A stretch of 64,000 nucleotides of DNA from the NCBI RefSeq assembly GCF_011397635.1, contig NC_064753.1, forward strand, positions 25,630,322-25,694,321. Reading direction: 5' to 3'. Below are positions 45,516 through 58,600 of the stretch, piece after piece. The notes below the pieces were generated by a model that worked only from the letters and a program-made list of their open reading frames with translations, was not told where the DNA came from and ran no database searches. Both the position numbers and the translations under genes were made by a program. This DNA comes from Epinephelus fuscoguttatus. Taxonomy: Eukaryota > Chordata > Actinopteri > Perciformes > Serranidae. The first letter of the stretch is position 1, and each line of letters begins with the position of its first letter.

Positions 45516-45554
<39 letters not shown>
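45516..45554. repeat. (CA)n microsatellite
   Basis: About 19 CA units in intergenic DNA. Confidence 0.95.
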
Positions 45555-45557
<3 letters not shown>

Positions 45558-46927
45558 GGGGCTATTTTTAATAACTGATGTCCCCAGGTATTTTTCACAG
45601 CACCATTCTAGTAAAGAATGGCCTCAACATGCACTGAACTAAAAATAGAAACCAGAATGAGACCAACATAAAAGCCACTGGACGCTTCAGTTCATCTGTA
45701 GTTACAATGTTTTCAAACATTAACTACCCTCAGGGAAATTACTTTCAAAGACTTGTGGTGCAAATATAGAGCTGTGGCAAAAAGGCAAAAGAAGATAAAC
45801 ACCAGTGCTCTCTGCTCCATGAAGCTTTGAAGCATATCTTGGTGTGGCAGGATGGACGAGGAGTCAGTGAGGTTGTTCCACAGGGGTCATGCTTCTTACG
45901 GGGCCAATTCACCCAGATTTTAACATCTCAGCTGCTGAGGCTTATTTAACTGTGGATAGTTTTAGGTGAGCCGACCTTGGCTGTCGAGCTGGGCTCTTAC
46001 AATGGAGAAAATGTCATGGTGAAATGAGCCAGCGTACTGTATCTGTCTGACTGTGTGCTGTTGATTCTGGTATGTACTTCCTGCTTTGATAACTTCACCT
46101 CACGCATCATAAGACCTGCTGCCACTGGCCAGCCACACTCATCAGACCACTCTATCAACCAGGAAGTTTAAACACTCATAATTACTCAGTGGTTCACCAG
46201 AGTGAACTGTGTGAGAGAGGATGCTGATTAATGTGCTTCCAAATATCTAATAAAACAGAGTTATGATGGCAGTGGTGAGAATAAGTTTGTCATTACATGT
46301 CTGAAAGAAATATTTAAGCCCCTGGAATTTTTTCTTTATCATTTAACTCTAAATATTCATGACTAAATAAGAAACATGCAAGGTTAAAGGACAAAATGGT
46401 GTTAGTTATTATTCATTTGGGTGTGGTTTGCTAAGATTTGAATAACAATGACCAAACGACCCTTCAAATTTTTATGTTAATACCTCCCGATTTCTGCACA
46501 AAGATGCATTGCATCACCTTTTTCCAGCACAGAGATAAAAGAAATACAGACATCTTTGCCCATGGAGGCAGCTATCACTACATTACTTTGATGCTAAAGA
46601 AAACTTCAAAACAGGTCAGTTCTGGAGTTGCAAGGAGCAACTTTTTTTCCTATGATTTCTAGGTGGATTTATGGGAGTTTATTAAGAATGGGCATCAAGA
46701 TAAGTAGTGCCAGTTTTACACAAATTGCAGCAAATAGCTGCTCAAAAGATTTAAAATCTAAATTGCCTATGTTGGGTGTGTGTCACAGCCTCTGCTGCAG
46801 CTCAAACTGTTGACCACGCCGAATCAGGCCACAGTAATGAACTTCCAGTTTTTTTTTTCAGAACATCAACATGCACCTGTCCCTCTCACTGCACGCAGTA
46901 TGTCTGCCTGCCTTACATCTCTAAGCA

Positions 46928-47260
46928 TGGGCGGATTATAAGTCTATGGGCCCCTGGGCACAGAGATGCAAAGGGCCCCACCATCTCTCCTACATAGGAG
47001 CAAGACACACAGACTCTGTGGTAGTTTTGAATCTCTTTATAGCTGCTGTCTTTGAGGTAATTTTGTGTCCCTTTGTGGTTGTTTTTGCCTGTTTTTGTAG
47101 TTATTTTGTGCATCTTTGCAGTTCCTTTGCATCTCTTTGTGGTCATTTTGACTGTACTTGGTCTGTATTTGTTAATTTGAGTGACATTTTGCAAATGAAG
47201 GCCACGTGGCCCTCTGACACTTTGGGCCCCTGGGCCTGTGTCTAGTAGGCCCATTCAGTA
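46928..47260 (+). mobile_element. Dispersed repeat, copy 1
   Basis: Begins near GGCGGATTATAAGTCTATGGG, then GCCCCTGGGCACAGAGATGC and AAGGGCCCCACCA. After that come loosely periodic TTTTGTGTCCCTTTGTGGTTG words, and it closes with TTTGGGCCCCTGGGCC. An inverted copy lies at 61272-61893 in a kcnk2 intron. Class unknown; no transposase. Confidence 0.65.
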
Positions 47261-49354
47261 ATTCATTCATGTCTCTTAGAGCAATTGAACAGTCAATTGA
47301 ACAATTTGATTTTCTTTCAACTACTCCCTTTGCTTCAGTGATGTAGAAGTGTACTCCAGGATGTTTCTGTACACTGTGACATCACCGTTGGGTGGGTTAT
47401 ACATGTACAACCCATCAGTAATGCTGGGTGGACTTAGAGTTACAACAGAATTGAAACTTTAAACCAGTAATCAAACATTGCTTTTAATCTGGTGTTAATG
47501 AATTAAATGGGAAACTATACTCATTTTCAAAATTCATGCACGTTATTCCTATGGTCTGAGACTGTCCAAAAATGTTAGTAAACATGAACAACTCTCACAA
47601 ATCCCAAAACTGCTGCTAAAATTTTGTGATGTCATAGGGGAAAATAATATAAAAAAAGAAAACAAACATTCTGTGTGTCCACAAAATCAGTTTCCCATTC
47701 ACTGTCCATGGAGCAGCTCCAGATTTTATACCCTATGACATCATAATTTTGAGACTTACTTCTCTGGTTTCTGGCTAGATAGAGTGAGAGAATAGCTCAT
47801 GTTCACAAATATTAATTGAACATTCCTCTGCCAACAACAATAACATATTGGAATTCTTTATTTAGGTAGTGTTCCCCTGCAGGTGTTGCACATGTTAGCA
47901 GTAATTCTGCAGCACTGACGCATTAAGTGATGTACATACTGTACTATATGAGTAATTTAGAAAGTTTTCTATCATGGCTGAAACATGATGTAATACAACA
48001 CCTATTAAGTTTAAACTTTTGTGTTATGGAGATGGAAGAGCTTCTGTTATATTTTGTTTGGGAATTTCTGTGAGGACGGCAGCAGTTACTGACTGACATT
48101 ACTGACTGATCATAAGACGTGTATTCTTCCTCTGGATATACAGAACCAACAGCAGAGGTCGAACACTTTGAATAACACAGCAAACAGAGAAATTATTAAA
48201 ATCTTGTATATTTTAAAGTCAGATATCGTACAAAAGTCTTTGTTACATTGTGTTTGGATTAGCTCTACAGACAGTATTATTATTATTACAATGTGTTCTG
48301 CCAGACTCACATCTGTAAGCACAAACATACAGTTTAGAAAAATACAGCTTTCATCATCATAAAAAGCATCAACATATTCAGCACACTAACAGAAAAAAAA
48401 AGTTAGTTTCATTTTAGCACAGCTAAAAAAGGATGATTGTGTAACAATGTCATATGTTTGCTAACAGGAAGAAGGCAAAGACCAACGAGCTACTACACAG
48501 TGTAACGCCACTACTGTTTCCATTCAGTGTTAGTACTGACTCATACAGACTGCTATAGTCTGCCATGGTACAAGTCAAAAACATCTACAGGACTCTCCTG
48601 CTGCACCATCACCCTTTTTAACGTCCAGTGGGGTCCTTAAAGACCCATCAGAGCATCCAGTAGAAGTAAAGCGTAATTTCTCACAGATACAAGTCGATCA
48701 GAACTGGAAAAAGATCAAATAATTGAATCTGTACTGAATTCTTGCAGCAAGTTTTCTGATTCATTGTGATTTTTACCTGCTGTTCTCAACCTGCTGTTGT
48801 ATTGTTGGTGTCAAACTACAAGCTGCGCCATAGACATATTTCTAGTTTTCTTTGTCATTATATCCACTACATTGCTTCAAAACCCTCTTTGTAAATTCTC
48901 ATTGTGACTCATTTCGTTAAGTTGTTGACCTGGTCTAGCCATCAGATATAAAATGGTACATACTCCTTGTGTATGTGGGTAACACTCTGAGGGTTAAATT
49001 CTCTTGCTTAGATCATTAGAGAGAAAGGTTTGTGTGTTAAACTGTGTAGTTGTTGTTGATGCCATACCAACAACTAAGTCAACGCCTTAGGATTGGATGG
49101 AGTGGATGGCATGTTGTTTTGTTCAAAGGCTTTTAAATCAAAGTGCATTTTCAATGGCAGGCGTACGCAAATGGAAGATAACCCTCATTGTGTGAGTATG
49201 TGAGAGACAGACCGAGAGGGAGTGAAAGCTATGCAGTCAAACTGAATTTATATTGTATAACATCAATATACTGACATGTCAATGTGCAAATTCACATCTG
49301 TAACTCAAACCATCAACGATGTAAACACAAAGGAATGATGTTTCCACTCGTACT

Positions 49355-49990
49355 CTTAAAGGAGCTGTAAACAACATTCAGAGTATATCTATGATTCAGA
49401 GTCCACGATTGTTTGCACACGGCTTTCAACATGGATGTGGCTGAGCCAGCGGCTAGCAGCTGACGCTGGTAACAGCACAAACAGTGCAAACAACGGCAAC
49501 AGTGCTGACTGAGCTAATGGCATTAACCCTGGGGGGAACCAGAGGGTGGGCATTAAGCATCCACGGTGACACCTAAGATTGGGATGGCATTATCCATCTA
49601 TAGAGTTTAGATACATTTCATTTGCCAGCATCACACAGAGAAGGAATTCATTGCGTTACATTATTCTCTACTTGCACAATATGGTGTGATGTATACCTTT
49701 TACGAACGTAATGTCTGTTTACTTCTTGTCAACTCTACAGTAAGGTTATCTTCACCTCTAACCTTAGTGATCACAGTTCTATTTCATCCTTAACTTAGAT
49801 AAACTCTGTCCCGTGGAGCTTTACTGTTCGCTCTCTCAAGACAGTGTACGTCAGTCAATCTTTTTTTTTTTCAGCTCTTTAAAGCACCGTGTGTAAAATA
49901 AAACCATTGCCTAAACGCTGGGCGGTCAGCTCTATGGAGTTTACTGCTGGCTTTTGAAAGACGTTGTATGTCAGTCAATTAGTATTTCAA
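49355..49990. repeat. Degenerate repeat with internal duplication
   Basis: TTAAAGGAGCTGTAAACAACATTCAGAG at the left resembles a common fish repeat start. Within it, GGAGCTTTACTG...GTACGTCAGTCAAT (about 49817) and GGAGTTTACTG...GTATGTCAGTCAAT (about 49937) are diverged direct copies about 120 bases apart. Confidence 0.4.
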
Positions 49991-51950
49991 TAACATATTT
50001 ACTGTTTGTTTTTGTAAAGTGATTTTGATCATCTCGATAATCATCTCAGTGTCTGAGAAGGTAACCGTTACGTCAGTCATTCAGAGTAACAAACCTAGCC
50101 CGATTTTTGGAGTTAAGCTAACATTAGGCAGCTATGGCTCTTTTTTACACTCTGCACTTTAAATTTAAATTTATGGACATACTCTGTTATGCAAAAGTGA
50201 GCACCAAAGCTCTACAGAGTTGACTGCCCACCTAGTAAACTTAATGATGCTCTCTTCATTTTAGTAGCCAGTTAAGCTTGCTAACTGGGTAACCGCTTTA
50301 TTTAAAAACATTATTGTCAATATGATCACTAAGGTCGGAGGCGAATGTTACATTACTGTAGAGCTGACCGGAAGTAAATAGACATGAAATCTGTAAAATG
50401 AATATACGTCACACCTCATTGTGCTACTAGAGAATAGCAGCTTCAGGTTTGTCAGCAGAGAGTAAATAGAAACACAATATGTGAACATGAGCCCTCAGCC
50501 ACTAAAACAGATAAAACAGTCGAACCTAGAATCAAGTTTTCTTATTTAATCCACTGAGCCATATAAATTATATTACTATAGAAAATACAGCCAGGCCAGT
50601 GGGACAGCTAACTTAAGTTTGTTAACCAGGATAAACCCCAGCACACCGAGTTTTCAGCAGTGTAAGTAAACAACATTGTCACTGATAACACATGAATAAG
50701 CATGAACACTTGTTACATCAGCTGTCCACCTCACAGTGTGTTGTGCTTGGCGGAGTAAAGAGTTTAAGGCACAGCAATGGTTTGACACATCTCCTCATAA
50801 AATGACATTCAGCACAATTTCTTTGTAAACTACATCCAGAGTCAGACTGACACACTCATTCCTCTTCTGTAAAAATAAGAAAAGCTGGTGGCATTCAAAA
50901 CCAAAATGATGTGATGAAGACATAGTAAAAAAAAATCTAAAGAAACTTAGAGTAAAGACTTAACTACAGTCCAAACAACAGGACTGTAGGACCAACATGA
51001 CTGGAAACCACATTGGTCAAACTCTTTAAATCATTGGCTCTGATCAGAAGCTACACATCCTCCTGTTTAAAGACAAGGTAGAGACATATGACATATGATA
51101 CATCAAACACTAAATTTCCAGCATCCTGGTGCATCCTGTTAATTTCATGTTACCAATGCACATGTTGTTGATATTGAGGGGGGCTGTGCCCTGTATGCCT
51201 GATTGCTACCTGTTTACAAAGCCCCAGCTGCACCCGAGTGCTATGGGAGAACACGCCCATAAGTTTTCCTAACACAGAAGGTAAGAAGAAAATAAGGAAA
51301 GTACAGACAGTGGGCATAACAACACACCGCCACACTCCTGTAGTGGGTCATGAGTGATGACTGAGAGGGATCACTTCCGTGTGAGTTCATACACTTTTTT
51401 AGGAAAGTCCTGCATAGTGTATCTTTAAGTTACTCTCTAAAATGGGCATCACGAAACCAGAAAGAAACCCTCTAGATTCCAGAATACATTCAGTTGATTA
51501 CAGTTTTGGTTCATGAGTGAAATTTCTCTCTGGTAAGTTATCAACTTCTCCCAGGTTGGAAATCAGATAAATATGTCTTGAATATGAGCTCAATGTAGAG
51601 ATTCACTTTGTTCAGAGTTTGCATATTGATCAACATCACAGTCCTCCATCTTTGTAGTTCAGTAGCACACTGCTTCATCTCATGTAGTTCAAACAACAAT
51701 CATATCTCACCATCTCAACGTCTTTACATTCTTAACAGTCATGTAGCATAATATCCGTCTCTCTGCTTCAAAGGCCTCCATCTTGAAGTTCATCATCTTC
51801 TGTAATTTTTACAAATCTGATATCACATCCCTCCATGTCAGGCTGTTGTCATGCACTCTTTGTATGTATTCCTACGAAAAGTACTGCGCCACAATTTGTA
51901 TATAACCCACGTAATCACAAGCCAGTAATTCATCTAAAACCCATATAATC

Positions 51951-52125
51951 GGGGTGCTTAGTGGGTAGAGTAGGTGTCCCATATACTAAGGCAATGTCCT
52001 TGCTACAGCGGCACACATGCAGGCTCAATTCCAGTCTGTGTCCCCCTGCTGCATGCCATCACCCCTCTCTCCCCCGTCGCACTTAGACTGTCTTATCTAA
52101 TAAAGGCAAAAAGCCAAAAAAAATC
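51951..52125 (+). mobile_element. tRNA-derived SINE
   Basis: GGGGTGCTTAGTGGGTAGAGTAGGTG (box A region), GGCTCAATTCCAG (degenerate box B), CCCTGCTGCATGCCATCACCCC, and the tail TATCTAATAAAGGCAAAAAGCC with an A-run. This structure is typical of a common percomorph SINE. Confidence 0.7.
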
Positions 52126-52583
52126 ATCTTTTAAACCAACGTAATCGTCAATGCTGCAATCACGTGACTAATGTGCTCACAGGAGTAAAGAAGGAAGTCA
52201 TTTAAAGACAAAAATTCTGTGTAAGGATGCAGATTGGGATGGTGGATGTGGTCAAACAACACAGGACTTTCCCCCAGGAGAGCAGTGTTTGTGTCCCAAG
52301 TGAAACCAAGTCAAAAGTGTTTTAAATTAAGCTCAGCCATCACCATGTTTCTTTTCCTAACCATTACCTATGTAACTACTTTCCAAAACCTAACCTATGT
52401 AACTTAACATTAAGTATGTTACAACATCCGTGGGTGCTAATTTGATGGAACCATTGAGTACGAGGATCTGTAAACCATACAAGTATCATCTCTTACATGT
52501 CATTTATTGTTTCAGTTCAGTCTTCTGTGATTGTCAGTGTCATTCTGCATTCAAAAGGCAGACAGCGATGTCTTTCTTAAAAA

Positions 52584-52755
52584 CATGGCTGAGGGGTAAA
52601 GCCAAACACCATATAACTGCACCGTCCAAGGTTTGATCACAGCCGAGGACCTCTGTTACATGCCACATCCCCCTCTTTCTCTATGGCCCCCCATGGCTCT
52701 TGTCTGCCTCTATACTATCAACTGTCTAATCAAGAAAGAAAATTAAATTAAAAGA
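52584..52755 (+). mobile_element. tRNA-derived SINE, related second copy
   Basis: ATGGCTGAGGGGTAAAGCC (box A region), AAGGTTTGATCACAG (box B region), GTTACATGCCACATCCCCCT, and ending ACTGTCTAATCAAGAAAGAAAATTAAA. It has the same architecture as the copy at 51951 but is diverged, and lies 460 bases further on in the same orientation. Confidence 0.65.
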
Positions 52756-53299
52756 AAACTGTTCATAAGTTGTAAATCTGTGTCATAATATGTATCATAA
52801 ATTGTCTAAAATGTAAAATACAGGGTTGCTGCAAACACAGACAGGCACTATGAGCATATTAGTTCACCGAATGCTGTAATTTTATGTATGCAGTGTGTGG
52901 AAATGTCAATTTCCTTTGACCTTCAGAACATTTTTAACCGATCCTGAATCTTCATCTATGGATGACTTTGCTTTACTCCAAGATCTGAGTGAGGTTTAGT
53001 TGACAGACACCCAGTAAATGCATTTTTTCAACAAGAACAGTTCATATTCTGGATGTTCTTCTTCTTGCTCTTTGTTTCACTGGCAGGGTGAGGGTGGTGA
53101 CAAGTGTCCCGTTGTCAAAAATCCAAGGTATTTTTTAACAAGGCTTACATCCCTGCAGGGTGATGGTGTCCCTGCTGGGGTCACAAAGTACCATGTTCTC
53201 ATTATTATTTCCTTTGTGAATAAAAAACTTAATTCTCAGCACTGATGCCTCCTATGATGACGACTGGAAAGATCTTGAGAGGTGTTGATTGTCTTCTTT

Positions 53300-53638
53300 C
53301 TACTTGAGGTGTTCAGTGACTGAGTTGTCTCCTCTCTCTGGGTCCAAACCGTTGATGAGCAAACCGCCATTTCTAGACGGAGATGTCACAAGGCCCTGCT
53401 GCCCAGCCTCCCTCTCGTTTCTGTCTCGTTCATCGTTGAAATTGACCAACACGGTCCTCTTCGGCAGAGTGAGCTCAGGGCCAGGACTGGATCCCAAGTC
53501 AGAGGACAGTTTGCGTTTAATCGAGGTGGCACGCTGGAACTTATCGTAGATCTCAACACTAACACGTCGCCGTGTTTCTTTGAACTCTGCTGAGACGTTG
53601 GCCGTCCACTCTGCAGCATGAGCTCGGATCTCTCCTAC
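53300..53638 (-). CDS. kcnk2: kcnk2 last coding exon: cytosolic C-terminal tail
   Basis: Reads [20 protein letters not shown], then [20 protein letters not shown] and KRKLSSDLG, ending [20 protein letters not shown] before TAG at 53302-53300. The first 50 residues are nearly invariant with human TREK-1: the glutamate pH sensor region and RRRVS as PKA target. The distal tail ([20 protein letters not shown]) is diverged but ends with the same shape as human (VIENIK against VTEHLK). Confidence 0.95.
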   Translation of the reverse strand, partial: VGEIRAHAAEWTANVSAEFKETRRRVSVEIYDKFQRATSIKRKLSSDLGSSPGPELTLPKRTVLVNFNDERDRNEREAGQQGLVTSPSRNGGLLINGLDPERGDNSVTEHLK

Positions 53639-55469
53639 CTGCAATGACAGGCACAGAGAGTGAAGTAAGCAGAGAGCACAGAGGATACACATGGATGGCA
53701 GGTTGGATTCTTGAAACTGTCTTACACACTGCTGAGCAAATAATTCCTGTTTTCATGACACTGTCAGTAACATGAAATGAAATAAAACAGGGATTGTAAA
53801 GACAGTGATCGACAGGAAGAATGGGCTATATAAGGCAAAGACCACAGTACTGTTAACATCAGATTAAAGAGAGACCACCATGTGCCCCAACAGCTTCAGC
53901 ATCAGGTAAAGGAGACCTGGTGTGCTCCTGACAGCTTAACAGCAGTTGTGACACTTTATAGTTTGTCATGTTTAAAAAGCTCCAACAGTTACTCAGCACA
54001 GTGATCTGTGTCCAGTGATCTAAAGTGATCGTTGTGCGTGTAAAATGATGAGTATCCTCACTATGAAAGATGATAAGTATCACCTGCAGTGTGCTGCAGG
54101 AAGGGGCCCACTCTGGGTTAGCTGCTGAGGGGCCTCGTGTGTTTGCATCACGGTGCTGCTAACATGGGGGGATCATTGGCTTGATTAAGCTCACCTAGGC
54201 CTTGCCAGCTATGAAAGCTTCCCCATGTGTTAACTTGCTCTCCTTTGCTGCAGCAGACATGTACCCTGCATCATTGCCTTTTTGGTTTTGAACATTTAAC
54301 ACCTCCTCAGCACACCTGACACACATCCATGCATGATCCATGCTTTCATTACTGACTTTGCTGATCTACACTCTCCATTGTTCACTTGAGTTAGTCATAG
54401 TTTGATAAACTATGGTTGTTTTAAGTTAATATTTTGTGTGGACTCCCTGCTTGTCACATTCAGTGAACCAGTTTGTGACATTTTTTTGTTTGAAAGAGAA
54501 AATATCGAGCGAGAGAGAAACAGGGAGTGAGGACGTCACTGACCAGGAAGTCAACTCAATTACATTGAAACAATGTATCTGCAACTAGACAGGACTGCAC
54601 AGAGTATTAATCAGCCATGGAAAATGTGACGCACACACACACACCCTCACACTCACACACAGCTGAGTACACCTTAAAACAACAAAATAGCATTAGTATG
54701 TACAGCAGAGACGTTCATTATGTTGAAGAGAGCTCATTGATGCTTATTAATCATCTGAAAACTGAAATATTTGAATATTAAAAATGACCTTAGGTAGACA
54801 ACTCTATATTCTTCAGGAACTGAGTGTCCTGTCACACTGAATCTAAATGAATGAAACACCTCACTCAGTGAAAACAGTTTTACTCCCTACATTGTATTGT
54901 TTTTTACTCAGTTTAACAACTGTGACGCAAGGCTATGAAACGCCTCAATAAAAAGGATCTGCGTTATCACTAAATGTTTTTACCCCTGACATTTTAAGTA
55001 CAGGTAACAGGAGAGAACAGCTGAAGGCGAACTGTACAGTATGGTTTGTACCTTTTCTACGAATGTTAAAAACAGTATAAAGACACCTAGGGCACAATGA
55101 CAGACCAGTTACTACTAATGAATACAGTCAGGTTTCCCAGTATTGCTTCTGATTTAATTCCTAATGAAACAGCAAGTAAATCCACGTCTTCCTCTAAAAA
55201 CCACAATAACAGCAGGCTGACAAACCACTAGCAGATGAGCACGGGGACAAAAAAGAAAAAGGCAGACTGACACACAGAAAGGAAGAGCTGAAGCAAAAAA
55301 CCTGTTGACCAGGATAATTAAATGACTCAATGGGACACATGCTTCAGTTTTGGGTCTATATCTCATTAAAATGGGACAGCAGCCATTCAGGTCTCACCTC
55401 AGGGCAACAAAGGACTCAGTGCGATGAAAACACACTTCAAATATTGCCTCTAGTTCTGCCTCACGATAA

Positions 55470-55517
<48 letters not shown>

Positions 55518-55587
55518 TTACAGGCCAGTAAGATGATGAGGTATCACAGCAGGACTTCAGCAAGAGAACGCATGGGGAGCACTGATG

Positions 55588-55642
<55 letters not shown>

Positions 55643-58600
55643 GCATACAATGCATCATACACCATCACTGAGCAGTTGCAAACCAATATCACTCAACTAA
55701 TTATGTTTAACTAACGGGCACACCATGTCATGTCAGCCTGTTCTTGTCAAACCTTGTTCCCTGAAGCTCTTCTATGAGAAAGTGTTTCTTAGTTAAGAAC
55801 TGTGACTGAATCTTTATTCACATTCACCTCTCACTAAAACATAAACACCTGTGAACTCTACTTACAAGGAAAGTATCACCTGTATTATTCTGCCAGAGTT
55901 TCAATTAAGAGTGCCTGCGAAAACTCACAGATGTTCCCCCCTAGAAACAATGTATTTGCATAACTTGTGCTATATTCAGAGCACACACACTCCTAGATAG
56001 ATTTTCTGATAGGGACATCATCACACATCGTCCAAATGACCTCTTTCTCACGCTCCCTCTGGAGATGCTCATGGTAATGGCATAAGACTTAAGTGTTTAT
56101 GTGTTTGGGCGGCAGACGGTGGATTGGATTAGAAAACAGTCTTATCATTGAAATGAAGTTAAGCTGAGGGCAAAAGTTGAGGCAGAGGCATGGCACTGCA
56201 ACCGGGTAGGAGGAATAACCTGTGTGTCACTGTACTTAAAGAGACAGAGAGGGTGGAAACGTTTGCACTGATAGATTAACAGGTCGGGAGAAAAAGCGAC
56301 AAGTGACAAAAGGACGTTGCAAAAGAAAATACGAAGGAGGCGATGAATGAAGGAGTCTCATACCTCTTCTTTCGTCCTCTTGGAGATGACTCTGAACCAG
56401 TCTCCTATCATGCTGAGGATGGCAGCAAAGTAGGCAAGTCCCACCAGAATCCAGAACCATACAACTGGTTTATAGTAATCTAAGTACTCTATTTCTGAGC
56501 CACCTATACACACGGAGACAGAAACAGTGACTGGGTGAGACGTACAGGCATGACGCAGAGAGACAAACAGGTTTAACATGTCCGTCTGTGCTCACATTCA
56601 ATCACCGGCTTTGTGTTTGTACCTGCCACAAAGTCTCCAAATCCTATGGTGGTCAGGGTGATGACCACAAAGTACAGAGACTCCAGCGCAGACCAGCCCT
56701 CGATGTGTTTAAAGATGGCTGCTGGGAGCGCCACAAACAGCAGGCAGCCGAACAGCACAAACAGAAGGGTGGAGATGACCCGGATCTTTGTCTGAGTGAT
56801 GTTCCAGTGCTGCAGGAGACAGAGAGGGGAAGATGAAATGAGTAATATGATGCAACAGGCACCTTTACAACTTCTATAGAGATCTGATCTGTTTGGTCTG
56901 TTTGCCATCATTGCAAACGTACATGAAGCTTTTGTCCTCAGTGTTTATCATTTGTTAAAGATCTTTGGATGTGAGTGGGACAAAGCTGTACTGTAAAGCC
57001 TAATTATTTGCCTCTTTGGCATAGAGAAACCAGATCCAATATATATTTTTATGCCAAAATACGTCCCTTGCTGGGGTCATTCCTATGGTACTCAACCTTT
57101 TTCATGTCAAGAACGACTAAATTGATGCACATTAGATCCGTCTGACTCCACTTGATAAAATTTTGCTTCAGGCACATCCACCTGAAAAGATTTTGGTTGT
57201 TAGATATGATAAAGACCATTGTCAACTACAATTGAGGAGATGGCTGTGGAGGAAGTGAAACCTTTGATCAGAATAGTCACTCTTACAACTCTTACTCACA
57301 TCAGGCTCACTTCTATAATGAATTGAATTGTGGAAATAAACTATTCCTCATGTTTCTGAGGACCCCTGGAACTCCCTCAACCTGGCACAAGAGCAGCACC
57401 CACATTTTCCAGATGGTAAGAGATGTGGCATGTGTGTGGGTCCAAGAGTTTACAGTCATGCTAACGGCTCTGTGAGGATTGCTAATATCAGAATACTAAC
57501 TTACAATGCTAACATAATTATGTTTAGCAGGTATAATGTTTAACATTTTCACCATCCTGCTTTAGCATGCTAACATTTGCTATTTAGCATTAAACACAAA
57601 GTATAGCTGAGACAGATTTGAATGTCATGAGTTTTGCTATTTGATCTGATAATCAAATCACCACACTAAATGGCGCTAACTGAAAGGTCAAGAGGGTCAC
57701 CAAAGTGATTATAATCAAGTTCATCCTAAGATGGACTTGCCAAATTTTCATCCAATAATTGTTCAGACATTTAACTCAAAACACAAAGAAAACATCAGAG
57801 TATCACCAAAATCAGTAGTATTAATCCTCTCAGGAGCACGAACGTTTGCACAAATTCTAAAGCAATCCATCCAATAGTCATTGAGATATTTCAGTCTGGC
57901 CCAAAGTGGAAGAATGACCGACAACTGTTTCTGAAGTGAAATGGTAAAACAGACAGATGCTGCAGGCCGTAATAGCATTATTCCACAAATTGGTCCCCTG
58001 GGTGCAGTTGAAAAGAAAAGACGTTTACAGTATTCAGTGAGGATAATGCTGCCGTGCCACACGGTCTGGGCACAGAGCAATAAGGCTTTGACAAACATGC
58101 ACACAAACACAAAATTACACAATGAACTTTTGTCCTCTGTCCTCAGCCGTAATCATAATATTCATTACAGAGTCCCTTGGGTGCCCTGAGAGCGGCTCGA
58201 CGAGCAAATCATTCTGAATTACACAGTCTGGATTCAGATTTCTGCTCCTTTCATTCAAGACTAGTAAGCAAAGTAATCACAGCAGCTTCGGCTTTAAGAA
58301 CTAACAAACTTTGTCTCTCTTATTAGGATCTGGAGGCTCGTTACAACGCGTTAATACTGGGGCCTCACCTTTAGCCTGATCCATCTCATCTTCGTTATAC
58401 TGTCTTTAACGAAAGATTCAGACAGTTTGACAAATAAATAAATCAACCTGAAAATGCATCGTTCAACAACAGCATCATTGAGTTTGGACCCAAGACTGAG
58501 AGACTTTATACGCTCTGTTTGAGTCCTGACGTCAGCTGATTAAAGACCAGCCTACTGTTGTGTGGCTTTACAACCAGCTTTAAAGGCGACAACAGATTTT

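Larger units (their letters stand above)
41071..53299. other. cenpf-kcnk2 intergenic region
   Basis: About 12 kb between convergent genes. I found no coding exon: open frames are short, lack domains, and many fall in simple repeats. It holds dispersed repeats at about 43370-43720, 46928-47260, 49355-49990, 51951-52125 and 52584-52755, and a (CA)n at 45516. The right end includes the 3' UTR of kcnk2 (minus strand), whose poly(A) site I could not fix; the nearest minus-strand AATAAA is at 52503-52508. Confidence 0.6.
53639..56363 (-). other. kcnk2 last intron
   Basis: 2.7 kb, phase 0, donor GAG|GTATGAG and acceptor TTGCAG on the minus strand. It contains two (CA)n microsatellites near its 5' half and no gene. 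Confidence 0.75.

Noticed and set aside
46913-47254. Overlapping 99- and 113-codon frames on both strands
   Set aside because: They fall wholly inside a dispersed repeat with no protein homology I can see; periodic T-rich units keep frames open by chance.
55450-55692. Val/Cys-repeat protein on the minus strand
   Set aside because: Purely the translation of two CA microsatellites.
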